This document shows, one piece after another, positions 1 through 3,648 of a DNA stretch of 6,191 nt. Within the stretch, counting starts at the first letter, position 1. Each line of letters starts with the position of its first letter. The notes beneath the pieces were generated by a model. It had not been told where the DNA came from. It did not search any database and worked only from the letters and a program-made list of their open reading frames with translations. Position numbers and translations under genes: made by a program. Source of the stretch: Endomicrobium sp. (GTDB lineage: Bacteria > Elusimicrobiota > Endomicrobiia > Endomicrobiales > Endomicrobiaceae); NCBI GenBank assembly GCA_031273645.1, contig JAISRM010000029.1:1-6191 (forward strand), in the 5' to 3' direction.

Positions 1-182
1 TCTCTTCTTCCCTGACTCTCAGACGCTTTTGCCACCTGATCATACGATATATATTCCGCTAACCCTTTGTCTCCCAATACTTTCGTTATCGCCGCCGTCA
101 ATGTCGTTTTGCCGTGATCCACGTGCCCTATCGTTCCTACGTTTACATGCGGTTTGCTTCTGTCAAATTTTTCTTTTCCCAT
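1..182 (-). CDS. tuf: Elongation factor Tu, N-terminal 60 residues (cut by the left window edge)
   Basis: EF-Tu is the cytosolic GTPase that carries aminoacyl-tRNA to the ribosomal A site. Only the first 60 residues and two bases of codon 61 lie in the window. The start MGKEKFDRSKPHVNVGTIGH is close to the near-universal EF-Tu N-terminus, and the P-loop GHVDHGKT is at residues 19-26. The ATG is set by this match and by an AGGAG ribosome binding site at 189-193, six bases upstream. The gene lies 91 bp after fusA, the usual str-operon order, and is probably co-transcribed with it. Two oddities are visible. Residues 47-60 (YDQVAKASESQGRR, then D or E) align with the E. coli segment FDQIDNAPEEKARGI, so the normal ARGIT switch I motif is not at its expected place. 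Synonymous codons are also strongly purine-ending (ATA for all three Ile, ACG and GCG preferred), unlike fusA. Identity is secure; the rest of the protein cannot be assessed here. Confidence 0.96.
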   Translation of the reverse strand, partial: MGKEKFDRSKPHVNVGTIGHVDHGKTTLTAAITKVLGDKGLAEYISYDQVAKASESQGRR

Positions 183-273
183 TGTTTTCTCCTAATTCCG
201 CGTTTTTCTTTCTTCTTGCCGATCAATATTTCTTTAGCGCTGATATGATCTGATTTTTAAGCTCTTTTAACTT

Positions 274-2355
274 TTAAGATTTTGAGTTTTTCTCTAATAT
301 TTTGTCCGCTATCTGTCTTGGAACTTCTTCGTAATGAGAAGGTTCCATGCTGTAAGTTCCTCTGCCCTGCGTAAGAGAACGCAAAGAAGTGGAATAACCG
401 AACATTTCCGCAAGAGGAACATTGGCTTTTATATGCTGAACTTTATTTTTAGATTCCATGTTTGCTATTTTGCCGCGTCTGGAATTTAAATCGCCGATAA
501 CGTCGCCCATATATTCTTCAGGGACAACGACTTCCGTTCTCATTATCGGTTCAAGAATAACCGGATTTGCTCTTTTGCAGGCGTCTTTAAAAGCCATAGA
601 ACCCGCAATTTTAAACGCCATTTCAGAAGAATCGACTTCGTGGAAAGAACCGTCCGTTACCATTACTTTTATATCCACAACGGGATAACCCGCTAAAACG
701 CCCGACGTCATAGCTTCTTTTATGCCTTTGTCAATTGCCGGAATGTATTCTCTGGGAATTACTCCGCCGACGATTTTATTTACAAATTCATAACCTTTGC
801 CGGCTTCTTGCGGTTCTACCGTAAGAATAACATGTCCGTATTGACCGCGTCCGCCGGTCTGCCTGATATATTTTGATTCGGCTTCCTGAGGTTTTTTAAT
901 CGTTTCGCGATATGCAACTTGGGGTCTGCCGACATTGGCTTCAACTTTAAATTCTCTTTTCATTCTGTCAACAAGAATTTCAAGATGCAATTCGCCCATG
1001 CCTGCGATAATCGTCTGATTTGTTTCTTCGTTTGTTCTTACTCTGAAAGTGGGATCTTCCTGCGCTAAGCTCGATAAAGCTTTAGAAAGTTTTTCTTCGT
1101 CGGCCTTTGTTTTAGGCTCAATGGCGACGTCTATAACGGGATCCGGAAAGTCCATAGATTCCAGTATGATCGGCTTATCTTCAAGACAAAGAGTGTCGCC
1201 GGTAGTAGTGTCTTTTAAACCTACCGCTGCGGCAATGTCTCCGGCGTTGACCGACTTAATTTCTTCTCTGTTATTTGAATGCATGCGGACTATGCGGGAA
1301 ATTCTTTCTTTATTGCTTTTGCCCGGATTATACACGTAAGAACCGCTTTCAAGCGTTCCGGAATACACTCTAAAATAGGTAAGTTTTCCTATAAAAGGAT
1401 CCGACTGAATTTTAAAAGCCAAAGCGCTGAAAGGCGCCGTGTCTGAAACTTCTCTCGAATCTGCTTCGCCTGTTTCGGGGTTTACTCCCTTAAGAGCTTC
1501 TCTGTCAAGAGGAGACGGCAGATAATCGCAAACGGCGTCGAGCATCGGCTGAACGCCTTTGTTTTTGAAAGCCGTTCCGCAAAGGCAGGGAATTAATTTT
1601 ATTTTAAGGGTTGCAGTTCTGATTGCTTTTTTGATTTGGGCTACGGTGGGTTCTTTTCCTTCCATAAACGCGTTCATAACATCGTCTGAATAATCGGCTA
1701 TAAGTTCTATCATTTCGGTGCGCATGTGATGAGCTTTTTCTTCAAGCTCTTTAGGTATGTCAATTATGTCAAACGTCGCGCCAAGCTCTTCGCCGCTCCA
1801 CAGATGCGCTTTCATTTCTACTAAATCAATTATTCCCTTAAAAGAAGATTCCGCGCCGATAGGCACCTGAATCGGAAGAGGAACTGCGCCGAGCTTTTCT
1901 CTTATGTCGTTGACAACCATAAAAAAGTCCGCGCCTATTTTATCCATCTTATTTGAAAATACGATTCTTGGAACTCCGTATTTATCAGCCTGTCTCCAAA
2001 CGGTTTCAGACTGAGGCTCTACGCCGTTTCCCGAGTCAAAAACAACAACCGCTCCGTCGAGAACTCTCATGGAGCGCTCAACTTCAACTGTAAAATCGAC
2101 GTGTCCGGGAGTATCTATAATATTAAACTGCATATCCTGCCACTTGCAATAAGTGGCGGCTGAAGTAATGGTAATGCCTCTTTCTCTTTCCTGATCCATC
2201 CAGTCCATAGTGGCGGCGCCTTCGTGAACTTCTCCGATTTTATGGGTTCTGCCGGTGTAATAAAGAATTCTTTCCGTCGTAGTAGTTTTGCCGGCGTCAA
2301 TGTGAGCGGCAATGCCGAAATTTCTAATCTTGTTTAATGGAAACTCTCTAGCCAT
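274..2355 (-). CDS. fusA: Elongation factor G
   Basis: EF-G is the ribosomal translocase: it uses GTP to move tRNAs and mRNA after peptide bond formation and helps recycle ribosomes. The 693-residue protein is full length for the family (about 690-705). Domain I carries the P-loop AHIDAGKT at 17-24, switch I RGITITS at 59-65, DTPGH at 81-85 with the catalytic-type His85, NKMD at 135-138, and the G5 region CGTAF at 259-263. Domain II follows at roughly 300-400. Domain III contains GMGELHLEI at 452-460. Domain IV has the loop TGGRGQYG at 500-507 and the tip loop HEVDSSEMAFK at 572-582, including the conserved tip His572. Domain V includes RRGKI at 626-630. The ATG has an AGGAAGAG ribosome binding site at 2360-2367. 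It lies 246 bp after rpsG, with a candidate promoter of its own in that gap, and 91 bp before tuf. No internal defects are seen. This is the canonical EF-G form rather than a tetracycline-resistance or mitochondrial-type paralogue. Confidence 0.98.
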   Translation of the reverse strand: MAREFPLNKIRNFGIAAHIDAGKTTTTERILYYTGRTHKIGEVHEGAATMDWMDQERERGITITSAATYCKWQDMQFNIIDTPGHVDFTVEVERSMRVLDGAVVVFDSGNGVEPQSETVWRQADKYGVPRIVFSNKMDKIGADFFMVVNDIREKLGAVPLPIQVPIGAESSFKGIIDLVEMKAHLWSGEELGATFDIIDIPKELEEKAHHMRTEMIELIADYSDDVMNAFMEGKEPTVAQIKKAIRTATLKIKLIPCLCGTAFKNKGVQPMLDAVCDYLPSPLDREALKGVNPETGEADSREVSDTAPFSALAFKIQSDPFIGKLTYFRVYSGTLESGSYVYNPGKSNKERISRIVRMHSNNREEIKSVNAGDIAAAVGLKDTTTGDTLCLEDKPIILESMDFPDPVIDVAIEPKTKADEEKLSKALSSLAQEDPTFRVRTNEETNQTIIAGMGELHLEILVDRMKREFKVEANVGRPQVAYRETIKKPQEAESKYIRQTGGRGQYGHVILTVEPQEAGKGYEFVNKIVGGVIPREYIPAIDKGIKEAMTSGVLAGYPVVDIKVMVTDGSFHEVDSSEMAFKIAGSMAFKDACKRANPVILEPIMRTEVVVPEEYMGDVIGDLNSRRGKIANMESKNKVQHIKANVPLAEMFGYSTSLRSLTQGRGTYSMEPSHYEEVPRQIADKILEKNSKS

Positions 2356-2394
2356 TTTTCTCTTCCTATTTTTTATTAAAGTGGAAATATAAAA

Positions 2395-2421
2395 ACATAA
2401 AAATTTTTATATGTCAGACAT
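2395..2421. repeat. AT-rich palindrome and adjoining ATGTC-A-GACAT inverted repeat in the fusA leader
   Basis: Two small inverted repeats abut in the fusA untranslated leader. Bases 2395-2414 form an imperfect 20-base palindrome centred on AAAAATTTTT. Bases 2411-2421 form ATGTC-A-GACAT, five base pairs around a single central base. They share the segment ATGT, so in RNA they would be mutually exclusive. The second has the shape of a DNA operator half-site pair more than of an RNA hairpin, because its loop would be too short. No known regulator site is recognised, and in AT-rich spacer such a match may be chance. Confidence 0.25.
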
Positions 2422-2467
2422 CGTAAAACTGCGCGATTTGATTCTGTTTTTATCTAAAGTAAAACAT

Positions 2468-2495
2468 TTTATAAACAAACTGCCCGAAAAATCAA
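2468..2495 (-). promoter_or_regulatory. Candidate sigma70-type promoter for fusA (and tuf)
   Basis: On the minus strand a -35 box TTGATT (2490-2495, four of six consensus bases) is followed after 16 bases by a -10 box TATAAA (2468-2473, five of six). Transcription would start near 2461 and give a leader of about 105 bases before the fusA ATG. The placement in an unusually long intercistronic gap, downstream of a large inverted repeat, fits an internal promoter that raises translation factor expression. AT-rich DNA yields such matches by chance, so this is a moderate-confidence prediction. Confidence 0.4.
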
Positions 2496-2522
2496 GTAAA
2501 AAAATATTTAATTTGCATATTG

Positions 2523-2594
2523 TTTTGCGTTTGCGGCGGCTTTAAGTTTATAATAACGGCTGCTTTAAGCCGCATAAATCGGCAAAACGCAAAA
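2523..2594. repeat. Two-stage inverted repeat (large hairpin) just after rpsG
   Basis: The outer arms TTTTGCGTTT (2523-2532) and AAACGCAAAA (2585-2594) are perfect 10-base complements. Inside them GCGGCTT (2536-2542) pairs with AAGCCGC (2567-2573), and after one T-T mismatch the stem extends by AAG/CTT (2544-2546 with 2563-2565). The apical loop is 16 bases (2547-2562). In the rpsG-to-fusA direction the outer 5' arm starts 7 bases after the rpsG stop codon. The nearest U-tract (seven U, 2498-2504) lies about 18 bases past the stem, so it does not have the form of a standard intrinsic terminator. It may instead stabilise the 3' end of the rpsL-rpsG message, act as a processing site, or attenuate read-through into fusA. 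The structure is directly visible; the function is inferred. Confidence 0.6.
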
Positions 2595-2601
2595 GACAAA
2601 T

Positions 2602-3081
2602 TTACCAGCGGTAATGGGCAAAAGCTTTATTTGCTTCGGCCATTTTGTGCGTATCTTCTCTTTTTTTAATCGCGGCGCCTTCTTTTTTGCTGCCGTCGAT
2701 AATTTCCTGCGCCAGCCTTTCGCACATAGGCTTTCCCGTTTTGTTTCTTGAAATTTCTATAAGCCAGTTAATTGCAAGAGTCGTAGAACGCACCATAGGA
2801 ACTTCCATAGGGACCTGATACGTAGCTCCGCCGACTCTGCGCGGCCTTACTTCTAAAAGAGGCCTTATATTTTCTATGGCTCTGTTAAAAACGGCGACGG
2901 GATCTTCGCCGGTTTTCTCTTTTACTATGTCAAAAGAATCGTAGAGTATGCTTTCGGCTAAACTTTTTTTGCCTCTAAAATTAAGTTTGCTTATAAATCT
3001 GGCTATTAACACAGAACCGAACTTTGAATCCGGTTCCGGCAAGCCTCTTTTTTCTCTTGGTTTTAACGCTTTGCGTGGCAT
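2602..3081 (-). CDS. rpsG: 30S ribosomal protein S7
   Basis: S7 binds the 3' major domain of 16S rRNA, nucleates assembly of the 30S head and lies near the tRNA exit site. The 159-residue product is close to the bacterial norm of about 156. It begins MPRKALKPREKR and shows the family hallmarks GSVLIARFI near 22-30, GKKS near 37-40, the RPLLEVRPRRVGGATYQVP block at 73-91 with the basic RRVGG turn and beta-hairpin, and KKREDTHKMAEANKAFAHYRW at 139-159, the classic S7 C-terminus. The ATG is preceded by GAAAGAGG at 3087-3094. The neighbours are rpsL, 162 bp upstream, and fusA, 246 bp downstream. In E. coli S7 represses its own translation by binding the S12-S7 intercistronic RNA. The gap here is structured and could serve the same end, but that is inference. 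Confidence 0.98.
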   Translation of the reverse strand: MPRKALKPREKRGLPEPDSKFGSVLIARFISKLNFRGKKSLAESILYDSFDIVKEKTGEDPVAVFNRAIENIRPLLEVRPRRVGGATYQVPMEVPMVRSTTLAINWLIEISRNKTGKPMCERLAQEIIDGSKKEGAAIKKREDTHKMAEANKAFAHYRW

Positions 3082-3137
3082 GATTTCCTCTTTCTAAAAA
3101 TAATTAAAATTAAATATATTAAAATTTAAAAATTTAT

Positions 3138-3195
3138 GCGCGCGGCTTTGCCGCAGGTATCTACAAAAAAGTATTGACAAATATTTATAGCGCGC
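3138..3195 (-). promoter_or_regulatory. Structured rpsL-rpsG intercistronic region, possible S7 autoregulatory site
   Basis: Within otherwise very AT-rich spacer, a perfect hairpin with 5-bp arms GCGGC and GCCGC around an AAA loop (minus strand, 3154-3142) is followed by GCGC. The self-complementary GCGCGC occurs twice, at 3138-3143 and 3190-3195, so a long-range helix could enclose the hairpin, although it competes with two of the hairpin bases. In E. coli the S12-S7 gap is the mRNA target of repressor S7, which makes this position suggestive. A weak promoter-like pair also overlaps it: TTAAAA (3207-3212), 17 bases, TATAAA (3184-3189), minus strand. I cannot match the S7 target motif in detail. 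Confidence 0.3.
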
Positions 3196-3243
3196 TCATT
3201 TTTTATTTTTAATTCTTAAACTAAACAAAACTGTTTGGCAATT

Positions 3244-3627
3244 TTATTTTGCCGCCGCTTTTGCTTTCTTAGCGCCGTATTTGCTTCTTGACTGCTTTCT
3301 TCCGTCAACGCCCGTAGTATCTAAACTTCCTCTTATTATGTGATAACGCACGCCCGGCAGATCTTTAACGCGTCCGCCGCGGATAAGAACAAGGGAATGT
3401 TCCTGAAGATTATGACCGACCCCCGGTATATACGAAGAAACTTCGTAGCCTGAAGTAAGCCTTACCCTTGCGACTTTTCTCAAAGCGGAATTAGGTTTTT
3501 TCGGCGTCGTCGTATAAACTCTCGTGCATACCCCTCTTCTCTGAGGGCAATTCTTAAGCGCGGGAGCTTTTGTTTTTCTGATTGTGTCTTTTCTACCGTC
3601 TGCTATCAACTGGTTAATCGTTGGCAT
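3244..3627 (-). CDS. rpsL: 30S ribosomal protein S12
   Basis: S12 sits at the interface side of the 30S decoding centre, controls decoding accuracy and is the classic site of streptomycin resistance. The 127-residue protein matches the usual 123-140. It starts MPTINQLIADGRK and contains the near-invariant TTPKKPNSALRK at 40-51, GHNLQEHS at 71-78, and GGRVKDLPGVRYH at 84-96. Lys43, Lys88 and Pro91 (the E. coli resistance positions) have the wild-type residues, so the protein is of the streptomycin-sensitive type. Asp89 is the residue that is beta-methylthiolated in E. coli. The C-terminus is a short Lys/Ala-rich tail. The ATG has an AGGAAG ribosome binding site at 3633-3638. Only 21 bp separate it from the rpoC stop codon, with no terminator between them, so rpsL is most likely transcribed from the rpoBC promoter. 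Confidence 0.98.
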   Translation of the reverse strand: MPTINQLIADGRKDTIRKTKAPALKNCPQRRGVCTRVYTTTPKKPNSALRKVARVRLTSGYEVSSYIPGVGHNLQEHSLVLIRGGRVKDLPGVRYHIIRGSLDTTGVDGRKQSRSKYGAKKAKAAAK

Positions 3628-3648
3628 TGTTTCTTCCTTGCAATAAAT

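Noticed and set aside
221..250. GATCA...TGATC inverted repeat in the fusA-tuf gap as a terminator
   Set aside because: The stem has only five clean pairs, a loop of about 20 bases and no U-tract. It is too weak to call, and tuf is expected to be co-transcribed with fusA.
29..253. Plus-strand open frame opposite tuf
   Set aside because: It lies antisense to the clear EF-Tu N-terminus and its spacer. It is low complexity (Leu, Phe, Ser, Pro rich) with no family resemblance, so it is a shadow.
458..688. Plus-strand open frame opposite the 3' part of fusA
   Set aside because: Fully inside the conserved fusA coding region and antisense to it, with no recognisable protein features.
1049..1339. 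Plus-strand open frame opposite the middle of fusA
   Set aside because: Fully antisense to conserved EF-G sequence and Ser/Leu rich, as expected of a shadow frame.
2115..2312. Minus-strand second frame inside fusA
   Set aside because: Overlaps the GTPase domain of EF-G in another frame, with no supporting motif.
3174..3202. Plus-strand TTGACA followed after 17 bases by CATTTT, a possible antisense promoter towards rpsL
   Set aside because: The -35 box is perfect but the -10 box is poor and no plus-strand gene follows. It is probably chance in AT-rich spacer.
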